Of a stretch of 64,000 bases of DNA, positions 22,831 to 35,215 are shown piece by piece. The notes under the pieces were generated by a model. That model saw nothing but the letters and a program-made list of their open reading frames with translations. It did no database searches and had not been told where the DNA came from. The stretch is taken from NCBI GenBank assembly GCA_964059195.1, contig CAXKWD010000006.1, positions 177,628,825 through 177,692,824 of the forward strand, in the 5' to 3' direction. This stretch comes from Ectobius pallidus (lineage: Eukaryota; Arthropoda; Insecta; Blattodea; Ectobiidae). Made by a program: the position numbers and the translations under genes. Each line of letters starts with the position of its first letter. Within the stretch, counting starts at the first letter, position 1.

Positions 22831-23553
22831 TACATTAAATGCTTGTTAGATCAATTTCTGCTATGATATCATTATGTTAAAAAATAGCGTTATGAAGAAA
22901 TGTAAGTGTGTGTTTTTGGTAATTGCATTGGAATTTTAAACCGATGTTCATAAAATATATTTACATGATATCATGGCTTCGTCAACCTACTTTGATGTAA
23001 TCTTATAACTCACACATAGCCTAATTGTATTATTTATTTATTTCATGCTCGTTGGGGGTTATGATATCTACTCTAGTAGACTAGCTAGAAGTTGGCTATT
23101 GAGGCTAAAATGCATGTCTGTTTTAAAGGACTGTACTTTAAGGTATATGACAAGTGCTAGCCCATATTTGAAGATTTTTTTTGTAATCTTTACATTTAGT
23201 GACGAGTATTGTTAAGGAGGAAAGTTATTTTCGATATTTTGATAACTCATACATTTTAAATTTGAGGAGGTGATGGACACAGATGAAAAACAAGCTCCAC
23301 AAGAAGGCTTCAGGGCTGATTATTTGCTAAAAAGAAAATTTTTAGTTAATAAAATCAAGTTTCTCAGCAAAACACCCGACTCTAATCGATATGAGGTATA
23401 CACTTTTCTTTATCTTTATTCTTGTGAAAGTAACTAATTATAAGACATAATGGAATATTTATTGGTCTTTTTTATTTTGTGTCTTTTACTACTTTCAGGT
23501 CATAAATGCATTTTTCACTTTTTATGGTAATTATATGACCTGCCCTAATAATG

Positions 23554-23594
<41 letters not shown>

Positions 23595-24161
23595 GAGAAA
23601 TTATGCTGGTAATTAAATATGATTGGCCCTCCACTCCACCTGCTATTCAGTTGAGAAACATCATACATACCCAAATATCACATCTAGGTGCCCTGAAGCA
23701 TATGCATTGGTCTGGTACATAGATCCATTTAAAGTTATCAGCTGAACAGTTCATAACAATGAAACAAAAGATAAATGCTACCGTTTATGGTCAAATTTGA
23801 AGCTAAAATTGAAGTTTTTATTTTTATAAGGGTCCAAGTGCCCACCCTTTAGTCCATTTTCGTTTAAAATTTAAGATCTCTGCGTTTAGTAAATTTCGCT
23901 GGGCATCACGCAAAGACAGACAGACAGACAGACAGACAGAAAGACAAACACTTCCTTTTATTATCATAGACTAGTTAAGATTCTTAAATGTTTTCCTTCA
24001 TTCCACTGTAACATAACCTCCGAAAATTGTTTCATTAAGAAAAATGCTAAATTTCATACCCTCTATCACTTCATAAAATTAAGAATGGTCACATATTCTG
24101 TTAAGATAATGTGAAGTAACACAGTTGTAGAAAAAGTTATCACATGAGATTTTTATACTGA
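22831..24161. other. Gene-free stretch with (AAT)n and a Helitron-like fragment
   Basis: It holds an (AAT)n tract at 23549-23593 and a CAGA-type tract at 23918-23940. A minus-strand 5' fragment of Helitron-like family C lies at about 23830-23970, starting TCTATGATAATAAAAGGAAG in minus sense. No gene is visible. Confidence 0.5.
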
Positions 24162-24914
24162 CTTATTAGTAGGGACCGGATTCTTAGGTTTTTACCTATT
24201 TTTTTCCTTACTTCCAAAACAAAAAGCGCTCATACACTTTTTCGAATCACGTCCATAGGATTCACCCACATTAATGCTGTGGCACCTAAAAATACCTAAA
24301 TGGGTATAAAAACCTAAATATACCTAAATGGGATATAAAACCTAAAATATCTAATTTAGGCTACTTTTTTTCCTTGTTTTTGAGAAATCGACATTTTGCG
24401 GAGAGACAATAATTTTTGTCGGGTTGAAATTAATACTACCAGCGTTTCGTTCAACCCATTGTCGTCTAGGATGGACAGTATCCAGAGAGGAAGTGTAAGA
24501 GTACCGGTGTATTCCTTTTAAAATATCCGTACGAACAACCATTGTTGCCGTGTATATAGATATAGGATATAGATTTCTGTGTTTTAAAGCGCTTGTTTGC
24601 TTTTATTACTGCCCTGTAATAAAATGTAAGGCAAACTTATTTTCACTGTTTCTTTTGATTGTTTATGCTTTCTTTCTTCAGTTGTATAATATTGTCCTAA
24701 AGCAAATTTACAGAAATTTAAGTCAATTTTGTTAAGTTAAACTTTACAAGTATTATGTATTGAATCCTATGTACCACATTCAAATTCATTAAACCAATTA
24801 TTCTACCCGAAAACGATATTTTGGACAAAAAACCTAAAAAAAAAACTATTTCACCTAATGGAAAACCTAAAACAGTGTTTTTAAAAACCTAAAAATCCGG
24901 TCCCTACTTATTAG
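24162..24914. mobile_element. hAT-like non-autonomous element with 8-bp target duplication
   Basis: The body 24170-24906 (737 bp) has inverted termini TAGGGACCGGATT...AGGTTTTTA. It is flanked by CTTATTAG at 24162-24169 and 24907-24914 (nTnnnnAn pattern). The interior is rich in ACCTAAAA motifs. The 60-codon frames inside have no known product. Confidence 0.85.
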
Positions 24915-25327
24915 TAATGGACGTTTCTGTCTGTTTCCAGGGACGAGATGCCTGACAGAAGACATCATTGGTTAGCTTCGCTGGACAACTATTTATTCCT
25001 GTTGGGCCACTGGACTGAAGCTGTACCCTTTCATGGTTTCGGCCTAAAAGGGACTACACGTTTTATTCAGTGATCGCCCCGGAATTTACGTTGTCCAGTC
25101 CAGTTTGTCCTCCTTTTCCTGTGTGGATACGCATAACGGTGCCAACTAAGCACCTAAAAGGGAGGACAAATGATAGAGTAGGGCCCCTTTTCAGGGGTGA
25201 AGAAGGTCTTGGTTCAGACCGAGGCTGTACCTATGGAATGGAGCTTCAGGAGATTCTGCAAGGAGACTCAAAGGTAGGGTTTCAACTACTTTATTGACAC
25301 CCTTGTTTCATCAACAGGGGTTGAGAT

Positions 25328-25872
25328 TTAGGGCCTGTATTACCACCTGCCGACAATTCATCCCGATACGTGACTTCCAGATAGCTTAACTGGAAGATGT
25401 CTTGTAATACCACCGCTGAACTGCTATCGGGAAGAACGCAGTAAAAATTTGTAAAATGGTCCTTAGCTCATTGAGCAAAGAGGTGTGTTTGTTGTAGTTC
25501 GGTAGGCGTCCGCTAGGTGTGGCAGCTCGGATTTGTATTTGTACAATTAAATTACATAATAACACATCGTTTTAAGTGTATTAATCGATTTGTGCAATCC
25601 TATTTATTCATATGTGAGCCTAAAATGACTTTTTTTTTGTAAATTATATCTTCTAGCATAAATTCTGAAATTCAAGTGCCTAGGAAGCTTCGGAGTGCTG
25701 CCATCTTGTTTCCCTAACTGTCAGTTGGTAGTTTATCAGCCACTCCATCCTCCTGCTAGCTGGGAGTTGACTTTCCAGACAGATTTTGTCAGGAGATCAT
25801 AGTACACCTTCCAGATAAGTTCTCTATCTGGCAGATAAATATGATATCAGGTGGTCATTATACAGGCCCTTA
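25328..25872. mobile_element. Harbinger-like MITE with TTA target duplication
   Basis: The body 25331-25869 (539 bp) has termini GGGCCTGTATTACCACCTG and CAGGTGGTCATTATACAGGCCC flanked by TTA on both sides. A 3-bp TTA duplication with GGGCCTG-type termini is characteristic of PIF/Harbinger. Non-coding. The stretch 24915-25327 just before it has no gene I can support. Confidence 0.75.
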
Positions 25873-26313
25873 ATCTCGAGTCAGGCCTGTGCGTTCTGAA
25901 CCCTTAATTTGACAAGAGTTAGTTTTAACACCGGGATAACTTCCCATTGAGTTAAATGCAAAACACGGGGCTAAAATCAAACCGATTGCTTTAACCAGGC
26001 GTTTTATTTATATTTTAAATGCTGTTCCTAGAGTGACAAGAAGTCCTCTTTTTCGAGGACGTGTCCTCTTTTTTATATCTCGGTCTTCTGTCCTCGAACA
26101 AATTTTTAGTCTTGCAAAAATATGTCCTTTTCCGTAATAGTTGATGATCACGTCGTTTGCCAAAACACTAACTCAACCTAAATACTAATTCAATCTAGAC
26201 GCCATCGCAACCTAGACACCATCTCAACCTACACGCCATCTCAACCTAGACACTAGCTCAATCTAGGCGCTTTTCGGTATCTATAGTCAGTAAAACAGAA
26301 AGGCAAACACTTC

Positions 26314-26317
<4 letters not shown>

Positions 26318-26381
<64 letters not shown>

Positions 26382-26404
26382 CATCATTATTATCATTATT
26401 ATTA

Positions 26405-26469
<65 letters not shown>
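26318..26469. repeat. (ATT)n microsatellite, ~150 bp
   Basis: About 50 ATT units with a few ATC interruptions near 26380-26410. Upstream (25873-26317) there are short near-repeats of CAACCTAGACRCCATCTCAA at 26165-26265 and no gene. Confidence 0.95.
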
Positions 26470-27074
26470 TTAGATTAACTGCACAATCTGAATCCGAGCG
26501 TTCATATCTATTGAATTGTTCTTGATTTCCCCACAGGTTATTTTGTGGGTGAATAGGGGAAACTTTAAATTTGAAAACACGTTCATTGGAAAGTTTTAAA
26601 CAGAGCGACGGACCAGTTCTGTACCTCAAGTGTGGCAAAACTTGCTTTAGAGTCACAAAACCGAAGTTTATTTGTATGAGAGAAGCATAATAAAGTGTAA
26701 TGTTGCTTGATGTTGTGTGGGTAGTCTAAACACATTTAGTAGGCGTTTCGCTTTGCTGAATACGGATACAGGCCATGTCAGGAAGGATTAGGCCTACTCC
26801 ACGGCTGTAACCCTCAACAATTACAAATTTAACAGAATAATTAAGTTTATTATATAAATATTTATCTTTCGTGTTTCTTCTGTTTAAATTTTGCTTCCTA
26901 TTATTTCTGTAAATGAATCTAATTGATTGTATTTTTATCAAATGTATTTGTATCCATTTCTGAACCACGAGCGGTTATCATGCCTGTTTCTGAACTACAC
27001 CTCAGTCATCCCTTCTTTTCTATATATTTTTTATTTACTTATTTTTACGTTTTCTAAATCGCTGCTTAGCCTAA
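26470..27074. other. Gene-free spacer
   Basis: No gene or repeat partner recognised. Short frames here lack codon bias or motifs. Confidence 0.4.
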
Positions 27075-27738
27075 TCTATATTAATAAAAGGAAGAGTTTG
27101 TCTTTCTGTCTGTCTGTGCGCGATGCCCACCGAAATCTACTGAACGCATAGATCTGAAATTTTACACGTAGATGGAACGAAGGGTGGGCGAATGCACCTC
27201 GAAGCCGAATTTTAAATTTTAGCTTTCGTTCGCAAGTTATGAGTGAAAAGCGGACAGAAAACGTGCATTGTTTGCTGTTTCGAAGCATCAGTTTTCAGTA
27301 ATACATTTCATTTCTCAAATCAATTGCAGGTGGCTTGGGCGTTTTTTTTGTCATAATTTTGAAATAAAAGAATAAAATAACTTTGTAAGCCCACGTTTCT
27401 CGACTCATTTGTTTATAACGTCAAGGCACGCAGACATCTGAAATTTTCAACGTAGTCGAAAGAGAGATAATGAATATAGGCTTAAATGGACGAAACGCGC
27501 TGTGCAGGGGTTTTCTGGGCCAGGGAACTCGAATCTGAGGTTGTTTTTCCCATTCTGCGCTTTCTAATCGTGGAATTCACTTCAAAGCCGGATTGTTAGC
27601 CATTTCAATAATTATTAATCGTTTAGTTTAGGCCCATGAATGTTTCGCGTGCAAGTCTTAATAAACATGTTTTAATTATTTTTCTCTTATTTTATCTCCC
27701 AAATAATTATACTGGACGAAGCCGCGGGGATCTGCTAG
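27075..27738 (+). mobile_element. Helitron-like family C copy
   Basis: The element is 664 bp. It starts TCTATATTAATAAAAGGAAG and continues with GTCTTTCTGTCTGTCTG and the GATGCCCACCGAAATCTACT block. It ends GACGAAGCCGCGGGGATCTG then CTAG. The family hallmark is a 3' hairpin GGGCGAAGCCGCGGGC close to the CTAG end. Non-coding. Confidence 0.75.
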
Positions 27739-28126
27739 TAGCCTAATGCATAATACAAAAGACATTATTCTAACAAATCCAAAATTCAGACGCAAAATGG
27801 TGACGTCAGGAGAGAAATACCGGAACAGGAATTAGCGTAAAACTCAAACTTGTTAAAATGTCAGTAAACACGTTTATAGAATACAGAAGTACGGAGTGAG
27901 CGAGTGACTGGACAAGCATTAATCACTCCTTTCATAGATTTATATTAACGATAAAACCTTTTTACTGTAAATTGGTAGCTGAATTTTGGATTTAAAAAGT
28001 TCTCTCTGAAAAAAAACTTGTCACATCTTAATTACTGGTTTCGCGAGTCAAAACTTGGAGCCACTTTCTTGTAAAATTTAGTTCAACGTAGATAAATCTT
28101 TTTACTTTATACTGTATACTCAATAA

Positions 28127-28928
28127 TCTCTTTATATATAAAAGGCTTTGTCCTGACTGACTGACTGACTGAATGACAGGAATCAACGTACAGCCTAAAC
28201 TATAACAGGTAGAGACTTGGAATTTTGACAGTACCTTCGTTTCATAATGTAGGTGCTCACTAAGAAAGGATTTTGAAAAATTCTGATTCTAAATGCCAAA
28301 AATTAAATGTTTTTGAAAATACTTAATCCCTTTTTACATAGAATTATCAATTCCAAATCACAGAATATATTGTTGCCAAATGGTATCAGATGGGCTTGGA
28401 AAAAACAAATGAAATGCACTTTTGACAAATAAGAGAAGTTATCAAAATAATTCATGTTATAAATAAATATTACAGAATGAAATCCACTAAAATAATGGAA
28501 TCACATAACTTTCTCTACCCTGGACATAGAGAAAACAAAACGAGGTATGGTAATGTGTATATTATTATATTATATCGCAGGTTTTTGAAGAGAAAAGTAT
28601 GAAAGTGATAATGCTTTATGGTAACATAAGAGTGGGAAATTTCCCGCCTCGATATTACAATTTTATGTTACAGGAATTTCTGTTTCTTCTTATTTCAACT
28701 CCTACCAGGCATGGTGTGTAGAAGCAATGGGATGCAAAATTCTACATCCTCTATGAGCCATAAAAAGCTATAACAAGCGTTTTCTGAGGGAATTGTTCGA
28801 GTGTGATAAGTCGTTCTTTCACCTTTCAAATTCTATATACCTATTTAAAGATTTATAGTTTGAAAATCGAAAGTCCTTCATAAGTTAATTTGAATGTCAA
28901 AATACAAAACCCGAGCCTTTTAAGCTAG
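28127..28928 (+). mobile_element. Helitron-like family B, copy 3
   Basis: It starts TCTCTTTATATATAAAAGGC with (GACT)n and ends CCTTTTAAGCTAG. The terminal hairpin is reduced to ACCCGAGCC, presumably by deletion. Non-coding; 802 bp. Confidence 0.75.
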
Positions 28929-29514
28929 CGAAGTTGGAAAGTTAGAGAACGTTATGTGAATTACCTTAAGTGGTTTCTATCAATATTGTTAATATATAGG
29001 ATACTGGATAGTCTCTCTAATTTGATCGATTATGTTAATCCCAGTATCATTCAATTTCGCAAGCCAGCTGTGTACACTGAAAACAATAGCGTTGTCATGG
29101 AGATTGCATATGCATTGTGAATTCCATGTGGTGACATTAGTGTAAGATTTGTCATTGTATGTATTGACTTTTTTAAACAATCTGATTTAATATAAGCTGT
29201 GTGAATTATGTCAGAAGAATGCTTGGTGAACGGGGAAAAAGTATGTTTGTCCGTGTGACTTTTAACAAGTGTCTAGGAAGAACGCTTTTCATTTCACACG
29301 ACCTTTACTGGAGTAAGGACCAATTAACTGGCACTTTGTATTAAGTAAGTAAATATTTTATTGCGTCAATCGATAGAACTGAAGACAAGTGACTCTGTAT
29401 TTGTTTCTTGACATGAGGAATTTGTCGTCAACTCGTTCTGTAAATATTCTAGTTATCCCATTTATTTCTTCACATATGCTTATCAAACTTTCTCAAGAAA
29501 CCCTGGTCTAAAAC

Positions 29515-29945
29515 TCATTACTTACTTACTCAATGGCAATAGACAGTTCCTAAGCTAGCTAAAGCAATATTATCTATTTTATGGAACCCGAAAGTTCATT
29601 GCCACACTTACCTGAGCCCGCCATTTAACCTTATTCTGTGCTAACTCTATCCAATCATCCCTCGCAAATCCTACTTCCCTTAAATCTATCCTAATATTGT
29701 CCTCCCACCTACGTCTAGGTCTTCCAAGTGGTCTCTTTCCTTCAGGTCTCCTAGTTAATATTTTTTAGATATATCTTTCCTCCCCATTTCATCCTCCGTG
29801 ATTTAATTACTCTTTCTATATCTGGTGAAGAGTACAGGTTATGAAGCTCGTCGTTATGCAGTTTTCTCCAGTCCCTATTTTCATATCTCTTAGGCCCAAT
29901 TATTTTCCTAAGCCCCCTGTTTTCGAACACTCTCAGATTATGTAA
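29515..29945 (-). mobile_element. LINE 3' tail, minus orientation
   Basis: Read on the minus strand it encodes the end of a retrotransposon protein: FENRGLRKIIG-like, then RPLGRPRRRWEDNIRIDLRE and FARDDWIELAQN. It ends with (TAAG)n. The same family occurs at 13830-15632. The copy is 5'-truncated and carries stops. The stretch 28929-29514 before it holds no gene. Confidence 0.65.
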
Positions 29946-31499
29946 GGGTCAATCCATTAGAAATGAACCGGGCCAAGTTGCTCGACATTTTTTATTTTCC
30001 TAATTTTTTTACCAGTTATTTCCCAATAAAAGGTGAGTTCAAAACTATGGTAAAAAAATTTTAGACTCATACTTTTTTTGGCGGCCATTTTAAGTTTGCT
30101 TTGTAACCGTATTTGTAACCGAAAACATGTTTTGCACAAATGTATGTAACTCTGTTAATTTTATAGATAACAAGACAAAATAAAAACAAAAATTATCAGA
30201 ATGATAATTATGCTCTAGATGTTTCGTCCTTACATAATAATTACCTAAGTAGTGAGGAAAGTAAAGAAAAAAATCACAACTACAAATTTAAATTTAACTT
30301 AAAACGGGAGTTTTAGTGCCGCAAAATTATTAAAAGGAAGAAAGACTCGCCCTTAATTTTATTCTTGTATAGCTCTACTATAGGAATACTTGCTGCAGAA
30401 GTTTCAAGATTGGGAACTTTGTATTTTTTTAATACAATTTTTCAAAAATGCCCAAAAGCGTATTTTGGCAATATTTGAAGTAGAATATCTCAAAAGGGCC
30501 TGAGTGAAAAATTATGAAATTTATACAGATAACACCTCCTTACGATATAAAGATGTAATAAAAATTTGGTGACTGAGACTCAACTGGTACCCGAGTTACA
30601 GTGCGTCGAAGTTGGCCAAAAATTGCAAACTATGCACCGAAATTTCAACACTCTTCAAAGCTTTGAGGAAATTATAAATTTGTCATGCTAATTGATGAAA
30701 TATAGCCTACATATACAACTCTTTTGTGTAACAAACTTAGGTTCACTAAAATTTTGTATTTAAAATTACAATGTGGACTTTTACTAATAAGTTACCATTA
30801 AATTTCGTGTGTGTATAATAGGAATTTTCCCTTTTGTACAGTAATCTATGTAATTAATTTTATATAGATCTGTTTCAATTCAGAACAGTCTTTTATAGAA
30901 ATATTTGCAAAATTTGTAGCATGCACTTATAAAGTCACATAGCAGTTTCTGTAAGTAGAAATAATATTAGGCCTAGTTATTAAAGAGCATGCTTTGATTT
31001 CCAATTTAATATAAATATTAATTTTGTAATGGATATAAGACGCTACAATATTATTGCATGGCCCACAGTATATTAAACATAACGTAACACATTGCCAGTC
31101 GTTTAATGATATTGTTAGCCCGCCTTGATTGATTCATTTCTTCATGACGATGTCAGTGTAGCCTAAATAATAATGTAAATAAAAGATTTAAAACACAACT
31201 AGCCGTTGAATGTTGATATTGTATTTTGCATTCTATCGATATTCATTATACATTATATTTTAATATGACTATTTTTCTTATTCGCTCATGTGCAGCAATA
31301 TACCTAATGTAATTCCTGACAGATATTCATTCGTAACCTATAAGGCTGCTTTAAACTTGAAACAAACATATCAGCGAATCGTAGGCCTATTGCATCATTA
31401 ATATTTTTGCCAGCGCATTTTGGTTTTGGAGTTCAACTCGGATATCTATTACAGAAATAAGTTATTTTCTGCATGGGCCTATCAAAATTGCGTTTATCA
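29946..31499. other. Gene-free stretch, 1.5 kb
   Basis: AT-rich sequence with no frame over 60 codons that looks coding. I found no terminal repeats and no second copy within the window. By position it would be part of the large 5' intron of the desaturase if the 31.8-kb exon is right. Confidence 0.4.
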
Positions 31500-31765
31500 C
31501 TGATTAAAATGCGTAAATTTGAGTTATCGCGCCTTACCATAAAAAGGCGCTAAATTGGGCATTACTCCGGTACCGGTCAACCGATTTGGTCCAAAATCTT
31601 TAGCCTTCTTTCCATGGACGTTATAAATGAGTATACCAAGTTTCATGAAAATCCGATAAAGCGTATTTGAGTTATCGCGCGTGTCTAGACACTGGACAGA
31701 CGGACAGACATTTTCCCATCCGAACACACAATCTCATAAAGAACCACACTGGCGCTTAATAAAAG
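31500..31765 (-). repeat. Dispersed repeat family D, minus copy
   Basis: On the minus strand it reads TAAGCGCCAGTG, GGACAGACATTTTCC-type in reverse, and CCATGGAAAGAAGGCT. It matches the 5' half of the copies at 4855 and 63541. Confidence 0.55.
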
Positions 31766-31807
31766 CTGCTTATGACAAGTTTATTTAATTACTCTGGAAA
31801 TACGTAC

Positions 31808-31875
31808 CTTAGTGTATGGCAGTGTCTAGCATGACTGCTTCCAGTTCACACTCCGCTCAACTGACGAGCGCGGCC
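31808..31875 (-). promoter_or_regulatory. Candidate promoter and noncoding first exon of the desaturase
   Basis: On the minus strand a GC-rich patch (GCCGGCCGCGCTCG) leads into TCAGTT. This is a good insect initiator with +1 near 31862. After about 55 nt comes a strong donor, CTAAG|GTACGT, at 31808/31807. An AGTCA downstream element lies one base short of the canonical DPE position. The exon holds a 7-codon upstream frame (ATG CTA ... TAA). It is the only promoter-like site I see between P2 and the desaturase, whose exon 1 needs a 5' partner. The link would imply a 9-kb first intron and is inference. Confidence 0.4.
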
Positions 31876-32034
31876 GGCGACTTGCTTTACAATTTAATAA
31901 TGAATGTTACACAATTGGTCTCCCTCGGCTCCAGCCCGTCCTTGGAGAAGTATTAAGGGTGTGGTCTATATTTGTATACGTTCCCAGATATTAAGAGGTT
32001 GAGGGGGTCGGCGCAACACTGGGCTAGGTCTTCT

Positions 32035-32627
32035 TTAAGGGGGGACATAAGCTTTGAATGAAATTCATTACTAAGAAATGTTTGAACTTCATTTTTTTTT
32101 TCTCAGCTATGAATTGCTCTACAGCCTTGCAATCTAACATACTTTTTATTGACTATTTCTACAAATGCATACTATTTTCAAAATTAATCAAACTGTTACA
32201 GTTATGGGTAATTGTCGTTTGAAAAGTGTGTTTTAAATCATTTTTTTGGAAATTTACTTTTTCGTTTAATTATATATATATTTTTAAAAAAATACTAAAG
32301 ATATTTCAAAGATCCTAGATTATGTTGTTCACATGATATTAACAAACACACAGAAAAATAATCATTCAAAAATATCTATATTTGAAGAAGTTATCAGGGA
32401 AATGGCTGTTCAGTGCATGAAACGTGGTAGCCATTTTGAAACGATAATTACCCGTAACTGTATCATTTTGTTTAATTTTGAAAATAGTATGCAATTGTAG
32501 AAATAGTCAATAAAGAGTATGTCAGATTGAAAGACTGTAGATCAATTCATTGCTGAGAAAAAAATAATGAAATTCACATATATTTCTCACCAATGAATTT
32601 CATCGAAAGCTGTTTGTCCCCTCTTAA
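32035..32627. mobile_element. TTAA-flanked fold-back element (piggyBac-like)
   Basis: The body 32039-32623 is flanked by TTAA on both sides. Ends are GGGGGGACATAAGCTTTGAA and its counterpart GAGGGGACAAACAGCTTTCG. The inverted arms extend about 200 bp each (e.g. ATACTATTTTCAAAATTAAT against its complement). TTAA targets point to piggyBac-type transposition. Non-coding. Confidence 0.65.
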
Positions 32628-32694
32628 TCGTGAAATGCACCTCAAACCCGGATTTTTAACTTTTTCTTCTAGCAGTTGAATAAATAATCGCTTG

Positions 32695-33384
32695 TCTATA
32701 ATAATAAAAGTTGTTGTCTTTCTGTCTGTCTTGGCGCGATGCCCAGCAAAATCTACTGACCCCAGAGATCTGAAATTTTAAGCATAGGTGGACTGGAGGG
32801 TGGGTGAATGCACCTCGAAGCTGGATTTTTAATTTTCGCTTTCGTTCGTGAGTTATGAGCGAAAAACTGGCAGAAAACGTAATTTTTTTTTCGCTATTCA
32901 AGCAACAGTTTTCAGTAATACATTTCATTTGTCAAATCAGTTGCAGCTGGCTTTGCCTATTTTTCTCATACCTTGGAAGTAAATGCACCGCGATCGCTTG
33001 AATTTTGCAAACCCACCCTGTTCGATTCATTTGTTTATAATGTCAAGCCACGCAGACATCTGAAATTTTCAACATAGACGTAAGAGCGATAATGAATATA
33101 GGCCTAAATGGACAAACCTTGATCGATTTGGACGGAACTCACTATGCAGGGGTTTTCTGGACCAGGGAACTCGAATCTGAGGTCGGTTTAACATGGTGGC
33201 GCTTTTTAATAGTGGTCGTGGCATGTACTCTAAAGCCAGATTTTAGCTGATTCTTTATAATTAACAATCGTTTAGTTTATGAATGATACACGTGTAAGTG
33301 TTAAATGAATATAATGTTTAATGATGTTCTTAATTTATAATTTTTTAATTAATTACCACGGGCGAAGCTGCGTGCACCTGGTAG
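32695..33384 (+). mobile_element. Helitron-like family C copy
   Basis: It starts TCTATAATAATAAAAGTTG and runs through the GATGCCCAGCAAAATCTACT block to GGGCGAAGCTGCGTGCACCT. The end is mutated to GGTAG instead of CTAG. About 690 bp, non-coding. Confidence 0.7.
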
Positions 33385-34111
33385 TAACGAATGTAACAAA
33401 GGCTTCATTTAAGAAACTATTAGGTTTTAGACCACGGTTTCTAGAGAAAAGCAATTTAAAGTTGTACACTTGTGGTTTTTTCGTACAATATGGGAAATGC
33501 AGTTTTGTTGGGAGTCTTTTTCTTGTTGCATTGATTTATTTTCATAAGTTGCATGCGAACACATGTTGATCCTGGCTTGCAAAATGGTCCTATCCCAAAG
33601 TGGTACAATTTCCCCAACCCAATGTAGAGTACAGGCCTGTTGACTCAGTTGACTCACATACAAGAAAATAAAATCCATTTTACCTAATATATTTGAGCTG
33701 GTATTTCCGTGTAGACCGCATTCAATTCTGAAATTAATTAAAGGTGGCCTTGCTTGGTTGCTACCTGGGTAAGAAGAGCTTTGCTAACGTGGTTGAAGCA
33801 AAAGTGGAAATATGGAGAATCCAAATAAAATAGTAAGAACAATCCTGATGAAAATTCATAAAAAAGGACGATAGAAGAGCCATGTTGTAGTGAAGATGTT
33901 GTAATGACAGGCTTCGGATTAAACAATTACCTAGGGCAAACAAACACATGACTCGGTTTATGTTTATTTTTTCATTAATTGGTATTTAATCTACACCTAC
34001 ATCTAAATTTCGGAAAAAGTAATTTCAATTTCGGAAGTAGTAATCTTTATATCACACAAAGGTCTAATTAAAATTAATGGTTAGTATAATTATAGCTTAT
34101 ATATTATTATA
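33385..34111. other. Gene-free spacer
   Basis: Open frames of 60-83 codons on both strands lack motifs or homologues that I recognise. No repeats were identified. Confidence 0.4.
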
Positions 34112-35215
34112 TAACTAGCTTAAAAGGCCCGGCGTCACTCGGGTTTTGTATTTTGTTAATGCGAAAATAACTTATGAAGGACTTTCGATTTTCAAACTCG
34201 AGGTCTTTAAGGTCTTTATATAGGTATTAAGAATTTGAAATGGGGAAGAACGACTTATCACACACAAACTATTCCCTCAGAAAACGCTAGATAGGCTATA
34301 GCTTATTATAGCTTATAGCAGATCCCCACGGCTTCTCCCAAGATAATTAATTGAAAGGTTAACAATTAAGAGCAAAATAATTAAAGTATTATATTTATTA
34401 ACACTTTGCACGCGAAACATTCATAGGTGTAAACTAAACATTTGATAGGCCCAATTAATGAAACAGCTATAAATCCGGCTTTGAAGTGAATTTCACGATT
34501 AGAAAATAAATGAAAAAATACAGTATTCGAAAGATTATGAGAATTGAAATCGATTAAACTCACGATAAAAAAAAGTGCGTAAATGTATTTGACAGACAGA
34601 CATAGTACATTAGTTTTTATTTATATAGGTGAAGAATGGAATAAGCCTACTGAGGCCGTGATTTCTATATTCATTTGTCCAGACTTATAATTCCGTTACA
34701 TTTCAGGCAGATTTAACGACCCTACATAAGATATTTTAATTACGATTACATATAAAAACGTTGTAGCCAGGACCCCGAACTAAGCAACTTCCCCGGAATT
34801 TTCTGTAAACTATATTCCATGTCAAATAAAATATGTTTAACATTACCTTATCGACATCTATAGCTTTTAAAATAACTTGAGATATCCATTGCCTTCCATA
34901 GCGATCGCGACGATATTATTTCCAAGGTATAACAATAATAGACAAAGCCTTCTGCAATTGATTTGACAACTGAAATGAATAACTCAAACCTGATGCTTCG
35001 AAAGCGTAAAAAATGCACGTTTTCTTGCCGTTTTTCACTCATAAGTCATAACTCGTGAACGAAGGCTAAAATTAAAAATGTAGTATGACAGAAACCTTCC
35101 CGGGAATGTACCCAACAACTTCCCAAAGTTTCATGGCGATCGGATGAATGGTGTAGTAATGCATAAAGGACACACACACACACACACACATACATTCATT
35201 TTTATATATATAGAT
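34112..35215 (-). mobile_element. Composite of Helitron-like fragments
   Basis: At 34118-34310 lies the 3' end of a family B copy, reversed (CTAG then TTAAAAGGCCCGGCG). From about 34320 to 34560 there is the 3' part of a family C copy. At 34985-35215 a 5' part carries (CA)n at 35168-35190 and TATATATAGA at its end. Parts of the middle are unassigned. No gene is seen. Confidence 0.5.

Noticed and set aside
26318..26469. CRISPR-like or satellite array
   Set aside because: Simple ATT repeats without spacers.
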